NCBI GenBank assembly: GCA_031963415.1
Contig: JASSUI010000001.1
Location: 1,488,001 to 1,552,000, forward strand
DNA: 64,000 nt
Direction of reading: 5' to 3'
DNA from: JASSUD01 sp031963415
GTDB taxonomy: Bacteria > Pseudomonadota > Gammaproteobacteria > Burkholderiales > Burkholderiaceae
Shown here: one piece after another, positions 52,793 through 62,277 of the stretch
Layout: every line of letters starts with the position of its first letter
How positions within the stretch are numbered: the stretch's first letter is position 1
The notes under the pieces: model-generated
What the model saw: the letters and a program-made list of their open reading frames with translations, nothing else
The model's database searches: none
What the model was told of the DNA's origin: nothing
Made by a program: the position numbers and the translations under genes

Positions 52793-54676
52793 TTGAGCAA
52801 CAGCTTTGTTTTGCTTGATGATTGCAATGCAACTGAAGAAAGCCCATTAAGTCGCCTTTATACCGATTGGTCGCACGAGCGAGTTTGTTATTCAGTTAAT
52901 GAATGGGAGCGCGTTTGTGCCGACGCAGAAGCTGATCTGCAAACGGGTTTGCATGCTGTCATTTTGGCTGACTATGAGTGGGGAGTTCGCGCTCAATTAG
53001 GACTAAATAAAGCCGATGCTCAACAGGCGTCGGCTTTTCGTTTTTTGATGTTTCGTCACTGTGCGCGACTCTCTCAGTTAGAAGTGAATGCTTGGTTGGC
53101 GCAGCAAGATAAAGATGCTTTTCCCGAGCAGGCCAACGTACCTTCTGCAGCGGGTGTCGTAGATGTTCGTGCAACTGTCTTGCCTGAGCATTTTGAGCAA
53201 GTATTTAGCGCGCTGCAGGCTGCACTAAATGCTGGTGAGGTATATCAAATCAATTACACCTATCGCCTGCAATTAGCCGCGTTTGGCTCACCGCTTGCGT
53301 TATATCGGCGTTTACGCGCGCGCCAGCCGGTGCCTTATGGTGCGTTGATAAAGCTGCCTGATGGGCGCTCGGTCATCTCATGTTCCCCTGAACTTTTTCT
53401 GCGTCATCAAGCAGGCTTAGTGACTGCTCGTCCGATGAAAGGCACAGCCGCGCGCGTGCCTGACCCAGCAGCGGATGCGCAGGCTGCTGTCGAGTTGAGC
53501 GAAAGCGTTAAGAATCGTGCAGAAAATTTAATGATTGTGGATTTGTTGCGCAATGATCTGAGCCGTGTCGCCCAACTCGGCTCAGTGCGTGTGCCAGCGC
53601 TATTCGAGGTGATACCTTATCCGACTGTATGGCAGATGACTTCAACTATCGAAGCACAGCTTGTTGATACTGCTTCGTTTGCGCAGACTATGCTCGCGCT
53701 CTTTCCTTGCGGTTCAATTACCGGTGCGCCGAAGCATCGGGCGATGCAGTATATCGACGTATTAGAAAATACCCCACGTGGCATCTATACAGGCTCTATT
53801 GGTTGGCTTGAACCTGCTGTGACGAATGAGCGGCGCTGCGGCGATTTTTGTTTATCGGTCGCCATTCGCACGTTGACACTAGACAAACCCAATGCAGACG
53901 GTTTGCGTAAAGGGCAGCTTGGTGTCGGTGCCGGAATTGTCGCCGATAGCACAGCGGCGAGTGAAGCGGCTGAATGCGTGTTAAAGGCGCAATTTTTAAC
54001 AGATATGGACGCGGGCCTTGAGTTGATCGAGACCATGTATGTGACACGTGAAGAGGGGATTCGTTATCTTCGTAGGCACTGGAGGCGTTTACGCCAGACT
54101 GCCCGCCGCTTTGGTTTTGCATGGCAAATACATACGCTATACGCACAGATGCAAGCGCGGTTGGCGGCGTTGTTACCTGGTGTGCGTTATCGACTGCGCT
54201 TACAAATGAATAAAACGGGTGCGCTGCAAATAACCGTGACTGAACTAACACAGCGCTCGCTTGAGCCAGTCAATCTACTATTAGCCTCCAACGAAGGCTT
54301 AGCACCGATGCAAGCCGATAATTTCTGGCTGCGTTATAAAACGACCGAGCGCGCTCGTTATACAGATGCTTTGCGTATTGCCAAAGAACGAGGCGCGTTC
54401 GATATCTTATTTACCAACACACGCGGCGAACTAACCGAGGGAGCCCGCAGTAATCTATTCATCAAACTCGCTGGACAATGGTGCACACCACCACTCACAA
54501 GCGGCATTTTGCCTGGCGTAATGCGCTCAGTCTTGCTGAATGACAAAAATTGGAATGTGGCTGAGCGAAGCTTAACGCTTGCAGATTTGCGTGATGCAGA
54601 AGAAATTATCGTTTGTAATGCTGTGCACGGAGCGTTGAAAGCAAGGTTAATCGAGACTAACTGCGCAGTGGAATAG
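52793..54676 (+). CDS. pabB: Bifunctional aminodeoxychorismate synthase component I / class IV aminotransferase (PabB-PabC fusion)
   Basis: The first two thirds are a chorismate-binding enzyme of the PabB type: VYQINYTYRLQL, SCSPELFLR, RPMKGTAAR, LMIVDLLRNDLSRVAQ, FPCGSITGAPKHRAMQ and the Gly-rich GVGAGIVADS. From about residue 415 comes a 4-amino-4-deoxychorismate lyase-like (PabC) domain with TMYVTREEGIRYLRRH, ERARYTDALR (PLP-region Lys replaced in frame context YKTTER), TNTRGELTEGARSN and LTSGILPGVMRSVLL. Together they would make p-aminobenzoate for folate, with a PabA subunit from elsewhere. The start is a TTG at 52793, the only one before the conserved region. The 627-residue length fits such fusions. 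The order dnaJ-pabB is typical of Burkholderia. Confidence 0.92.
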   Translation: MSNSFVLLDDCNATEESPLSRLYTDWSHERVCYSVNEWERVCADAEADLQTGLHAVILADYEWGVRAQLGLNKADAQQASAFRFLMFRHCARLSQLEVNAWLAQQDKDAFPEQANVPSAAGVVDVRATVLPEHFEQVFSALQAALNAGEVYQINYTYRLQLAAFGSPLALYRRLRARQPVPYGALIKLPDGRSVISCSPELFLRHQAGLVTARPMKGTAARVPDPAADAQAAVELSESVKNRAENLMIVDLLRNDLSRVAQLGSVRVPALFEVIPYPTVWQMTSTIEAQLVDTASFAQTMLALFPCGSITGAPKHRAMQYIDVLENTPRGIYTGSIGWLEPAVTNERRCGDFCLSVAIRTLTLDKPNADGLRKGQLGVGAGIVADSTAASEAAECVLKAQFLTDMDAGLELIETMYVTREEGIRYLRRHWRRLRQTARRFGFAWQIHTLYAQMQARLAALLPGVRYRLRLQMNKTGALQITVTELTQRSLEPVNLLLASNEGLAPMQADNFWLRYKTTERARYTDALRIAKERGAFDILFTNTRGELTEGARSNLFIKLAGQWCTPPLTSGILPGVMRSVLLNDKNWNVAERSLTLADLRDAEEIIVCNAVHGALKARLIETNCAVE

Positions 54677-54793
54677 AATAGAGAAGCACAAACCATCAGC
54701 CAGTGCCTTCCTAGATCAGTATGAGCCCTATCCTCTAATTGGGCCTTTTGAGAGACCTGATATAGGCGCTTAGATTCTTGGAGGAAAGATTTC

Positions 54794-54871
54794 CCACCTC
54801 TGGTGAGCGGTAGCGATACCGTATCACGCAAGAGGTGGATTATTTTAGGGCGCCGGTCGTAGCAGACCGGC
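54794..54871. terminator. Pair of strong stem-loops between pabBC and iucD
   Basis: CCACCTCT (54794-54801) pairs with AGAGGTGG (54831-54838), with a second inner stem CGGTA/TACCG, followed by ATTATTTTA. Six bases on, GCCGGTC (54852-54858) pairs with GACCGGC (54865-54871). Positioned between convergent genes, they can end transcription from both sides. No gene is supported in 54677-54984. Confidence 0.65.
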
Positions 54872-54984
54872 ATGCACAAACTACGGAAAAAATTTAGCGT
54901 GCTACTGCTTTTTCCCAAGTTATGCGTTTGCCCCTATATGAGAACGTTTCATTGTTATGTTGTCCTCATTTTTTTGGCCAGCAC

Positions 54985-56310
54985 TCAGCAGCTTTCAGCC
55001 AGAGGCTGAAGGGCTTGCTCGGCCACCTCGCTTGATGCACTGCGCCAGTGGATAACACTAGGTGTAGTTTTTAGATCAAACGGTTTGTCTGGATGGGCGC
55101 GGTTAAGAATTTGCGCAGAGCGCCAGGCCATTAGACTGAGTTGGGGTTCTGCAATACCTAAGCTCTGCATTCCAGCATTTACGGCGAATAGGCAATTTTC
55201 TTTTGGGCCGTCCCATTCGAGGGTAAAGTCGGTGTTGACTTGGTACTCGTTGTCGCGGTCCAGGTGTAGGCGGTGTGCCAGTGGCTCAAGGAACGCAGGG
55301 CGTGCAGTGTGATAGCCGGTGGCGAAAATTACCACATCGGTGTCCAACTGCTCTTTGCCATTGTCGACGTGATGGCGCAGCATCAAGCGTTGGTTTTCGC
55401 GATTCGCTTGCAATTGGGTCACTGAGCGTGATGGCATGAGCCGTACCCATGGTTTTTCGCGCAGCACTTCAAAACGATGATAGAGAGCGCGATAAATGGC
55501 GAGCAGAGATTCGGTGGTGATCCCATCAGAGGTCATTTTTTGTTCGGCTAGCATCCGACGGCGAGCGCTGTCGCTAAGCGTTGAGAAGCTCTTCATATAT
55601 TCCGGGGTGAAGTACTCGTTGGCAAAAGCAGCCTCATCCAGCGCGTTATAGTTGTTGCGGCGCGACACCCAGTTTAGTTCAGCAGGCCGCCCCCATTCGC
55701 CACGGATAATATTTAAAAACAGATCCGCGCCGCTCTGACCTCCACCCACTACGGTTACTCGTTTATCGGTAAGCGAAGGCGTACGCAGCATCATCTCACT
55801 AGCGTGGAAGCAGCGATCACTCTCTTCCGTCACACAGGCCGGCAGATTGATTTGCTTTCCAATGCCGAGACACACATGGCGTGCACGATAATGGCCGCTC
55901 TGGGTTTGAACGTTAAACAATCCTGCTTCGTCGTCAAAATTGACTAGCTGTACTTGCTGGTTGAATGACAAATTTTTCAAATCTCCCGCGGCCCAGCTTA
56001 GATAATCTGAAAATTCTTCGCGCGAAACAGTGCGTTGTTCGGTGGTCAGGAAACGGTAGAATTTTTTACGCTGTACCAGATAGTTGATAAAGCTGTGGCG
56101 ATTGGTTGGGGCCACCGCGCTTACCAGGTCCTTCAAGAAGCTGGTTTGCATATAGCAGTCTGGCACCATCATGCCTGGGTGCCAGGCAAAGTACGGGTTA
56201 CGCTCAAGGAACAGTGAATTAAAGCCTTCAAGCTCTTCGGCGAGCGCCGCTACACTGAGGTTAAATGGGCCAATACCAATGCCGATAAAATCATATGTCT
56301 CTGTTTTCAT
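54985..56310 (-). CDS. iucD: L-lysine N6-monooxygenase (aerobactin synthesis)
   Basis: IucD hydroxylates lysine on the side-chain nitrogen, the first step of aerobactin synthesis, using FAD and NADPH. The 441-residue product has an FAD motif DFIGIGIGPFNLSVAAL, WHPGMMVPDCYMQTSFLKDL, the NADPH motif VTVVGGGQSGADLFLN and IFATGYHTARPAF near the end, and matches what I remember of E. coli IucD along its length. It overlaps iucC by 4 bases (ATGA) and is the last gene of the operon. Confidence 0.95.
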   Translation of the reverse strand: MKTETYDFIGIGIGPFNLSVAALAEELEGFNSLFLERNPYFAWHPGMMVPDCYMQTSFLKDLVSAVAPTNRHSFINYLVQRKKFYRFLTTEQRTVSREEFSDYLSWAAGDLKNLSFNQQVQLVNFDDEAGLFNVQTQSGHYRARHVCLGIGKQINLPACVTEESDRCFHASEMMLRTPSLTDKRVTVVGGGQSGADLFLNIIRGEWGRPAELNWVSRRNNYNALDEAAFANEYFTPEYMKSFSTLSDSARRRMLAEQKMTSDGITTESLLAIYRALYHRFEVLREKPWVRLMPSRSVTQLQANRENQRLMLRHHVDNGKEQLDTDVVIFATGYHTARPAFLEPLAHRLHLDRDNEYQVNTDFTLEWDGPKENCLFAVNAGMQSLGIAEPQLSLMAWRSAQILNRAHPDKPFDLKTTPSVIHWRSASSEVAEQALQPLAESC

Positions 56311-58052
56311 GATGCAGATTCCGTAGTAACAAGATAAAGAGGGTTATCTAAATCGGTTAAATAGTTCGGTAGCAAGCGGCTACCACCATCGTTTTCGGAA
56401 AAGGTGAGTTTTACGGGGTTGAGTACCACGCGGATGATTTGCGGTTTAAACAAATCGAACAGCGCAAAGCGCTCAGCTATTTGTGGGTGCTCAGCCATGT
56501 AACGCTGTAAAACATCAGCCAGAAGTTGATAAAAACGGATTTCACTGACGCCACACTGCTCCGTTAGACGCGAAATAAAGCGCAATACGGTAACGAAGTG
56601 GCCGGTTTGCAGATCGTGGATCAGGTAATCAGCACTTAGGCGTACTGTCACATCTTTCACCTGCTGAGGCAGAGAGTCTGCTTCTGGGAAGTCTTTATCC
56701 ACTAAACGCATGTCCCCTTGAAAATCTTTCAGCAGAATGCGCTGCGGAATATGGTCTTTCATGACTAGCGTGACGTTTTGCCCGTGGGCAATCAACGCCA
56801 CTCCGTAGCAACACATCAGGTGGTAAAACGGAATGACGACTGCCTCGAACATTTTCGTCAGCCACGCTTCAGCACTTAGGCCTGATCGCTTTATCCACGC
56901 GTCTATTAATGGGCGACCTGAACTGTCTGTCTCCATGAGTGCCGCCATCATCACCCCTTGCTCACCTTCTAGCAGGTAGCACGAAGGATTCTCGCGCCAG
57001 ATGACACCGAACATTTCCTGGTAACGATAAGGGGCCTTGGGTAATGCTGCGTAACCGGTATGTGCCAGATAGCCCGCTGCAGGTTCGCCAAGAATTTGCG
57101 CCCCCGTTTTTCTCAGCGTGGCATCTTCTGCAAACCGTTGCTGTAGCCAGCGTGACGCTAGCGGACCGGCTTCAATATATTTGCCTGGAATACCGCGATA
57201 GCAAGACGTGTTGTAGATAGTGAGTGTCAGTTTGATATCAAAAGGCGCGCTGCGACTGATGTTAGTCAACGTGCGCAGTGATTGCTGGGCCAGATATTCA
57301 TCGCCGAATTCGCCAAGTTCTACGATCTCGCCACGTGCTAGTTGAGGCAAGAAGTGAATCGCAATTTTTTGTTGCCACTGCCATGGATGGAGCGGCACTG
57401 GCAGCCAATTATCGTCAAGTTTTAGCTGCTGACAGCGTTGGTTAAAGCGCTCGAATTCTGTACTGTCCATCGTACTGGCCAGCAGGGTGTTGAGCTGGCA
57501 ATCATCAGTAGCACTCCATACCAGCAGGTCGCGGCGGACGGCAACCCAGTGCAGGCGGAAACGTCCACGGTATTCTGGTGCGTACTGCTTTAGCGCATCC
57601 AGTCCCCATCCGCGGCGGCCTTTGTTGAAGATGAATTTCGGATGACCGTAAAGCAGGCATTGAAGTTCGTCAGGATCAAGAGCAATTAGGTCATCTGCAT
57701 CTAATGCCTTTCTTGTTTCGAGTAACTGTAAATCTCCGCGCAGCGTGGCGTAGAGATCTTCCATATTCTCTGCGGTCTGGGCGTCAGTCATTTTTAATAC
57801 GACGGCAAGCTGACGTAACACGCTCTCCGCTTCGATAGGCTCCCCGCTATTACAGGTGAGTGTCTCAGGGTCGATATGCAACCAACCCCAGATACCGCGC
57901 TTTGCGTTAAATTGCCATGTGTCATTGCCTAACTGAACTGTCCAGCGACCAGCAGTTTCTTCACGGGCGCTAAGTGTGCGTTCGTATTCCAGCTCCGCGA
58001 GGATTTTTGCCACCATCTCGCGGTTTACTTGATTCCAAGAGCCCAACATCAT
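56307..58052 (-). CDS. iucC: Aerobactin synthase IucC
   Basis: NIS (NRPS-independent siderophore) synthetase that adds the second acetyl-hydroxylysine to the citryl intermediate, giving aerobactin. The 581-residue product has HPKFIFNKGRRGWG, the LPVPLHPWQWQQKI active-site region, TNISRSAPFDIKLTLTIYNT and LIAHGQNVTLVMKD plus RILLKDFQGDMRLV, the last two being the C-terminal FhuF-like part. Similarity to remembered E. coli IucC is strong to the end (NPVKLTFSENDGGSRLLPNY). Translationally coupled on both sides. Confidence 0.95.
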   Translation of the reverse strand: MMLGSWNQVNREMVAKILAELEYERTLSAREETAGRWTVQLGNDTWQFNAKRGIWGWLHIDPETLTCNSGEPIEAESVLRQLAVVLKMTDAQTAENMEDLYATLRGDLQLLETRKALDADDLIALDPDELQCLLYGHPKFIFNKGRRGWGLDALKQYAPEYRGRFRLHWVAVRRDLLVWSATDDCQLNTLLASTMDSTEFERFNQRCQQLKLDDNWLPVPLHPWQWQQKIAIHFLPQLARGEIVELGEFGDEYLAQQSLRTLTNISRSAPFDIKLTLTIYNTSCYRGIPGKYIEAGPLASRWLQQRFAEDATLRKTGAQILGEPAAGYLAHTGYAALPKAPYRYQEMFGVIWRENPSCYLLEGEQGVMMAALMETDSSGRPLIDAWIKRSGLSAEAWLTKMFEAVVIPFYHLMCCYGVALIAHGQNVTLVMKDHIPQRILLKDFQGDMRLVDKDFPEADSLPQQVKDVTVRLSADYLIHDLQTGHFVTVLRFISRLTEQCGVSEIRFYQLLADVLQRYMAEHPQIAERFALFDLFKPQIIRVVLNPVKLTFSENDGGSRLLPNYLTDLDNPLYLVTTESAS

Positions 58053-58996
58053 AGACCCACCTCATTGAAGAAATGTTCACGCTGGCACATGACAAAGCGC
58101 GAGCGTTTGTGCGGGAAATCGAACTCTTTGAATGTCTGGTAACCGGCGGTTGGTAAATGACGGAATAGGCGTTCGTTGTCAAAACGAGGTTCAGCCACAA
58201 TGCGTGTGGTGCGAGGTTCGTCTAGCCACAGATAGTGGTTTAACCCGCGTAGCCAGCTGCGGATGAATGGCGCACCACGCCATTTATCTTCACCCACCAG
58301 CATGTGCACGCCGCGGTCAAATGGCTGCCAGCGGTAGTGGCGGCCAATACGGTCTTCCGGTGCCCAATAAACTTCGAAGTAGCCAAAGGGCTCATCGTCA
58401 AAACATCCAATAAGTGGGTAGGCGTGTGAGGAATCAAGTAGCCGCTGTAGATATTTTTCTTGTTCTTCCTGAGGTCCGGCCATTTCCCAAAAAGCATTCA
58501 CACGTGGGGAATTCATCCAGCGCGTAAAACGCTCTGCATCTTGTTCTATGTCTACCAAACGGAAACTTAGTGTGCGCTTAATCTGTGCGTCGTAGCGACG
58601 ATAAACCTCTCCCTGAGGGCGAGCCGGGCGCAACGGGAAGTAAATCTGGCGTGTCTCGTCGTATTGCATCTCGTTACTTGCGACGTTGCGTTTGCCCCTC
58701 AACCAGAGCGGCATCTGCCAAAAATTTTCCCGCGTCAGATAATCGCTTTGCGCAGAGTTAAACAACACCTGTGCCTGCGGCTCATCGCGCCAGTCAGCCC
58801 AGGGAAGGGTGATACCAATCAACTGGGGGGCGGCTAAAAAGAGCTGATCTAGCGCCTCTACAAGCCAACCTTCAGGTAGCGGTGTCATGCGCGGAAATAC
58901 TGCGCTGCGATCAAGGCCCAGCGTCAGTGGCAGCGCGCTATCGATTTGCGTGCAGCGGAAACCATAACCGCCATGAACAATGCTTGCGCGCGGCAT
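58049..58996 (-). CDS. iucB: N6-hydroxylysine O-acetyltransferase IucB
   Basis: Acetylates N6-hydroxylysine to N6-acetyl-N6-hydroxylysine. The 315-residue GNAT-fold protein contains IYFPLRPARPQGEVYRRYD, RFTRWMNSPRVNAFWE, LIGCFDDEPFGYFEVYW, EDRIGRHYRWQPFDRG and FDFPHKRSRFVM, the family signature. Its ATG shares one base with the iucA stop (TAATG), and its stop overlaps the iucC start (ATGA), so the four genes are one translationally coupled operon. Confidence 0.95.
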   Translation of the reverse strand: MPRASIVHGGYGFRCTQIDSALPLTLGLDRSAVFPRMTPLPEGWLVEALDQLFLAAPQLIGITLPWADWRDEPQAQVLFNSAQSDYLTRENFWQMPLWLRGKRNVASNEMQYDETRQIYFPLRPARPQGEVYRRYDAQIKRTLSFRLVDIEQDAERFTRWMNSPRVNAFWEMAGPQEEQEKYLQRLLDSSHAYPLIGCFDDEPFGYFEVYWAPEDRIGRHYRWQPFDRGVHMLVGEDKWRGAPFIRSWLRGLNHYLWLDEPRTTRIVAEPRFDNERLFRHLPTAGYQTFKEFDFPHKRSRFVMCQREHFFNEVGL

Positions 58997-60741
58997 TACG
59001 CTTCCTCCTTATAAAATGGGTTGCTGAAGTCGAAATAGATGACAGATGGGTCGACGATCGTGTTTTCGTTGTGGTCGTGTAGATAGCAAAAGAAGTTGCC
59101 TTTGCAGTTCCAGTACTGACTGTCGAGTACGTAATCCAGGCAGCGGGTCTGCTTCACTTTGCCACGTAGTTCGAGGAGTGCCTGACGAACCTGCGCCATC
59201 ATGTTTTCTTCGCTTTCAAATCCGGCGGCGCCGAGTGCTGCAGTGACGGCGAGGGTTGAGTTCACCAGTAGGTAATAGGGGAAGTAGCGCAGCAGTTGGC
59301 TTTCGCTAAAGCGATTTTCGGCTTCGCTTTCGCCGTTTTCGGCAAGCCATTCATTGGCACCCTCAGTAAAGGCACTGCCTTGACAGTCGCGATAGATTAG
59401 GCCGACGGGCAAATCCTCATGCATTTCCACGAGAATATTTTGTTGATGGGCTAGTAATACCAGTCCGTAATCCGCCTCGGTAATGAATAGCGGCAGCAAA
59501 ACGCGCTGGCAGTAAGCTTCCAGCCAGCAACGGGCAGCCTGAGCAAGTGGCAGATTTAGACGCTTGCTGAGACGGCGAACGGCGGCGACCAACAGACTGT
59601 CGCCCCCATCAGGGGCGGCCTGGGTTAGGCTGACTAGCACATTGGTTTGTGTTTCAGGTGTGGCGAATAGCAGATTGACGCGCAGCGCCATCAAGCTTTC
59701 TTCCTGAAGCTGGCCTTTCAGATCGCGTAGGCCTACCCAGCCATCTTCCTGCATGATGCGCATGGTTGGAAAGCGAGCTTGTAGCTCCTGCCAGCGCGGT
59801 GTGTACGCCAAGCGTGCCAGGCGCATACCGCGCTTCACTTCCTTCACTGATAATGTACGGATTGAATTGGTTAGGCGCACGCTGAGCGAGAATTTGATCA
59901 TGTCGCTGTTGCTTTCGCTGTAGAGCGAACGCGAGGAACTGGTTGGCAGCCATCGTACGCCCGCTTCTCCCAAGTCATCCAGCACACCGTTTTCTAGGAG
60001 CTGCTGGCACCAGTGTTGTGTACGCAGATATTCTGCCTGCCAGGGATGCATTGGCACTAGCCAGCGGTCATGGGTGAAATGGCTGAGTAATTCCGGTGCA
60101 CTTTGTGCAGCAAAGCGCAGCAGGCGGTCACGCAGAGGCATCTGCAAACTCTCTCCGCCTATAAAATCTTTATTCACGGAAAACCAGCGCAACGGGAAGC
60201 GCGTGGCGAAAGAAGGGAGGTAACGGCGCGCTTCGGCTTCGTTAAATGGCTGGTGGGATTTTGGGGCGGGGTGGAATGCATGGCCTACCAGTAGCGCCTG
60301 CTCAGCTTCGGCAAAGTTCAATGGTTTATGACGTAGAAGCTGTGTCCAGTCGTGGCGTAGATCTATAGCTTGCCAGGTGTGCTGGTGGCTTTCCTGAACA
60401 CGGATTTTGAAGCGCGCGATCGCTTCATCTGCAAGCTCCCCTTTTACTGCTGGGTTTGCAACGATAAGCGACACTAACTTTTCAAAATCAATGTCTTCCT
60501 GCTGACTGCCATCGGTGCTGATAAGCTGCGCGGGGAAGCAATATTGATGGTGTTGAGTGGGAGAGAAATACCGAACCGGGATTCGCAGTGCCTGCTTGTC
60601 AGAAAGAGGAATGAATATTTGTGGGGATTCATCTGGGCCATTAGCGGGTAAATACTTCCAGGTTTGGGTTTCCCGTAACAGTGAATTCAAAAAGCATTGG
60701 GCGGCAACGTCTGTGCCAGTGAGAGATGAAAGGAAGTGCAT
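58996..60741 (-). CDS. iucA: N2-citryl-N6-acetyl-N6-hydroxylysine synthase IucA
   Basis: The first NIS synthetase of aerobactin synthesis, coupling citrate to acetyl-hydroxylysine. The 581-residue product begins LTGTDVAAQCFLNSLLRET and has RYFSPTQHHQYCFPA, VQESHQHTWQAI, GHAFHPAPKSHQPFNEAE, VPMHPWQAEYL, STSSRSLYS, and VLLAHQQNILVEMHEDLPVG. First gene of iucABCD; the ATG at 60741 lies 37 bases downstream of a Fur-box-like site. Confidence 0.95.
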   Translation of the reverse strand: MHFLSSLTGTDVAAQCFLNSLLRETQTWKYLPANGPDESPQIFIPLSDKQALRIPVRYFSPTQHHQYCFPAQLISTDGSQQEDIDFEKLVSLIVANPAVKGELADEAIARFKIRVQESHQHTWQAIDLRHDWTQLLRHKPLNFAEAEQALLVGHAFHPAPKSHQPFNEAEARRYLPSFATRFPLRWFSVNKDFIGGESLQMPLRDRLLRFAAQSAPELLSHFTHDRWLVPMHPWQAEYLRTQHWCQQLLENGVLDDLGEAGVRWLPTSSSRSLYSESNSDMIKFSLSVRLTNSIRTLSVKEVKRGMRLARLAYTPRWQELQARFPTMRIMQEDGWVGLRDLKGQLQEESLMALRVNLLFATPETQTNVLVSLTQAAPDGGDSLLVAAVRRLSKRLNLPLAQAARCWLEAYCQRVLLPLFITEADYGLVLLAHQQNILVEMHEDLPVGLIYRDCQGSAFTEGANEWLAENGESEAENRFSESQLLRYFPYYLLVNSTLAVTAALGAAGFESEENMMAQVRQALLELRGKVKQTRCLDYVLDSQYWNCKGNFFCYLHDHNENTIVDPSVIYFDFSNPFYKEEA

Positions 60742-60778
60742 ACAGAAATTATTTAAATATTGTTAATAATTTACGTAA

Positions 60779-60798
60779 TAATAACTATTCTCATTACG
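60779..60798 (-). promoter_or_regulatory. Fur-box-like operator between shiF and iucA
   Basis: On the minus strand TGAGAATAGTTATTA (60793-60779) matches 12 of the 14 fixed positions of the 7-1-7 Fur motif TGATAATnATTATCA; the wider 19-base frame CGTAATGAGAATAGTTATT (60798-60780) matches GATAATGAGAATCATTATC at 14 of 19. It sits in the divergent iucA/shiF spacer 38 bases before iucA, as in enterobacterial aerobactin promoters. Iron-repressed control is inferred. Confidence 0.7.
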
Positions 60799-61038
60799 TT
60801 TGCGCATCAGTATTATTACTGTGTTTGCAATGTTTAGGAACCTCTGAAAATTCTCAGAGAGCAGGCCTGTCTTTGCTGCTAGCCCATTGGGGTAACCGAT
60901 GTAAAAAAATAAATATCAGTTATTTACCTTATCATCTGATGAGATTTATAAGAATTTCTTTTATCAGTTCCCATGGATGAGAAGTGATTGAAGCGTCTAA
61001 CGAGAAACCGAATTACTGACACTCTATTTAACGACTAT

Positions 61039-62277
61039 ATGAATGTATCTCCTGAAATTTTGCAGCCTAAAACAACACCGAAAGCCAACTGGTCGCTTGC
61101 TTTGTGCGCCGGATTACTTGGTATTGGTCAAAACGGTTTATTAGTAGTTTTGCCCCAGTTAGTGCAGATGACTGGTTTATCGCTTTCTGTTTGGGCGGGG
61201 TTACTGATGTTCGGCTCAATGCTGTTTCTTCCCGCATCGCCTTGGTGGGGAAGACGCTCAGAAATTCGTGGCTGCAAGTCAGTGGTACTGTCAGCACTTA
61301 ATGGCTATTTGGTTAGCTTTGCGGTGATGGCGCTGGTTGTATGGGGGATGGCGACAGGACTTGTGGGTGCCTTTTGGGGCTTGGCAGGATTGATCGTTTC
61401 ACGTGCACTGTACGGCTTGACCGTGTCTGGTATGGTACCGGCGGCGCAGACGTGGGCGATACAGCGTGCAGGGACGGAAAAACGTATGGCGGCGCTAGCG
61501 ACCATTAGCTCAGGGTTGAGCTGTGGACGTTTGCTAGGGCCGCCTTTAGCGGCAGCCGCACTAAGCCTCCATCCGCAGGCACCGTTATGGCTGATGGCGG
61601 TTGCTCCGCTTCTGGCTTTCTTGTTGATTGCGCGCCAACCGAACGATCCTCCGTTGCCGCCAGCTCCACATCAGTCCACTCGCTTGCAAATCACAATGCT
61701 GCCTTATTTGCTGCTGGCCGTATTGCTGGCAGCCTGCATTAGCCTGATGCAGATTGGGCTGGCTCCTCATCTGAAACCATTTGTCGGCGAAACCGCACGG
61801 GTCAGTCATCATACGGCACTGTTACTAAGCCTCGCAGCGGCGAGCACTTTACTGGCGCAGTTTGCGGTGGTGCGTCCACAGCGCTTCGATGCGATAACGT
61901 TGCTAGGGTTAGCAGCCATGTTGATGGTAGCCGGGCTTGGCATGATGTTGACGGCGCAGCTAGTGGTGTTTTATTGCGGTATCGTGGTCACGTCTTTCGG
62001 CGCGGCGATGGCAACACCTGGTTATCAATTGTTGCTTAATGCGCGCCTTTCCACTGGTAAAGGAGCTGGGGTTATTGCCACCAGCCATACGCTTGGTTAT
62101 GGGCTAAGTGCGCTCTTAGTCCCGCTGGTATCCAGCATTTATGGCGAACAGTATCTGATTAGCACTTCCTTGCTGATGGCTGCTGCTTTTCTTCTGCTCA
62201 GTGGGTGGTTGTGGCGTAAAGAGACCTATTTACAAAACGAGAAGAATCGTACGCTAGAGTTCTCTAAGAATTCATAA
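61039..62277 (+). CDS. shiF: MFS transporter ShiF (putative aerobactin exporter)
   Basis: A 412-residue major-facilitator protein with about 12 membrane segments, placed divergently upstream of iucA just as shiF is in enterobacterial aerobactin loci. The start TTPKANWSLALCAGLLGIG and QNGLLVVLPQLVQMTGLSLS resemble remembered ShiF. ShiF is thought to export aerobactin. I prefer the ATG at 61039; a TTG at 60988 in the same frame, with GAGAAG upstream, would add 17 residues. Confidence 0.88.
   Translation: MNVSPEILQPKTTPKANWSLALCAGLLGIGQNGLLVVLPQLVQMTGLSLSVWAGLLMFGSMLFLPASPWWGRRSEIRGCKSVVLSALNGYLVSFAVMALVVWGMATGLVGAFWGLAGLIVSRALYGLTVSGMVPAAQTWAIQRAGTEKRMAALATISSGLSCGRLLGPPLAAAALSLHPQAPLWLMAVAPLLAFLLIARQPNDPPLPPAPHQSTRLQITMLPYLLLAVLLAACISLMQIGLAPHLKPFVGETARVSHHTALLLSLAAASTLLAQFAVVRPQRFDAITLLGLAAMLMVAGLGMMLTAQLVVFYCGIVVTSFGAAMATPGYQLLLNARLSTGKGAGVIATSHTLGYGLSALLVPLVSSIYGEQYLISTSLLMAAAFLLLSGWLWRKETYLQNEKNRTLEFSKNS

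Noticed and set aside
54358..54918. 186-codon minus-strand frame at the end of pabBC
   Set aside because: Its second half is antisense to conserved pabBC sequence and the rest covers the hairpin region; no family match.
54985..60741. Alternative siderophore assignments (rhizobactin, alcaligin, achromobactin)
   Set aside because: The presence of two NIS synthetases, a lysine monooxygenase and an IucB acetyltransferase in iucABCD order with divergent shiF fits aerobactin specifically.
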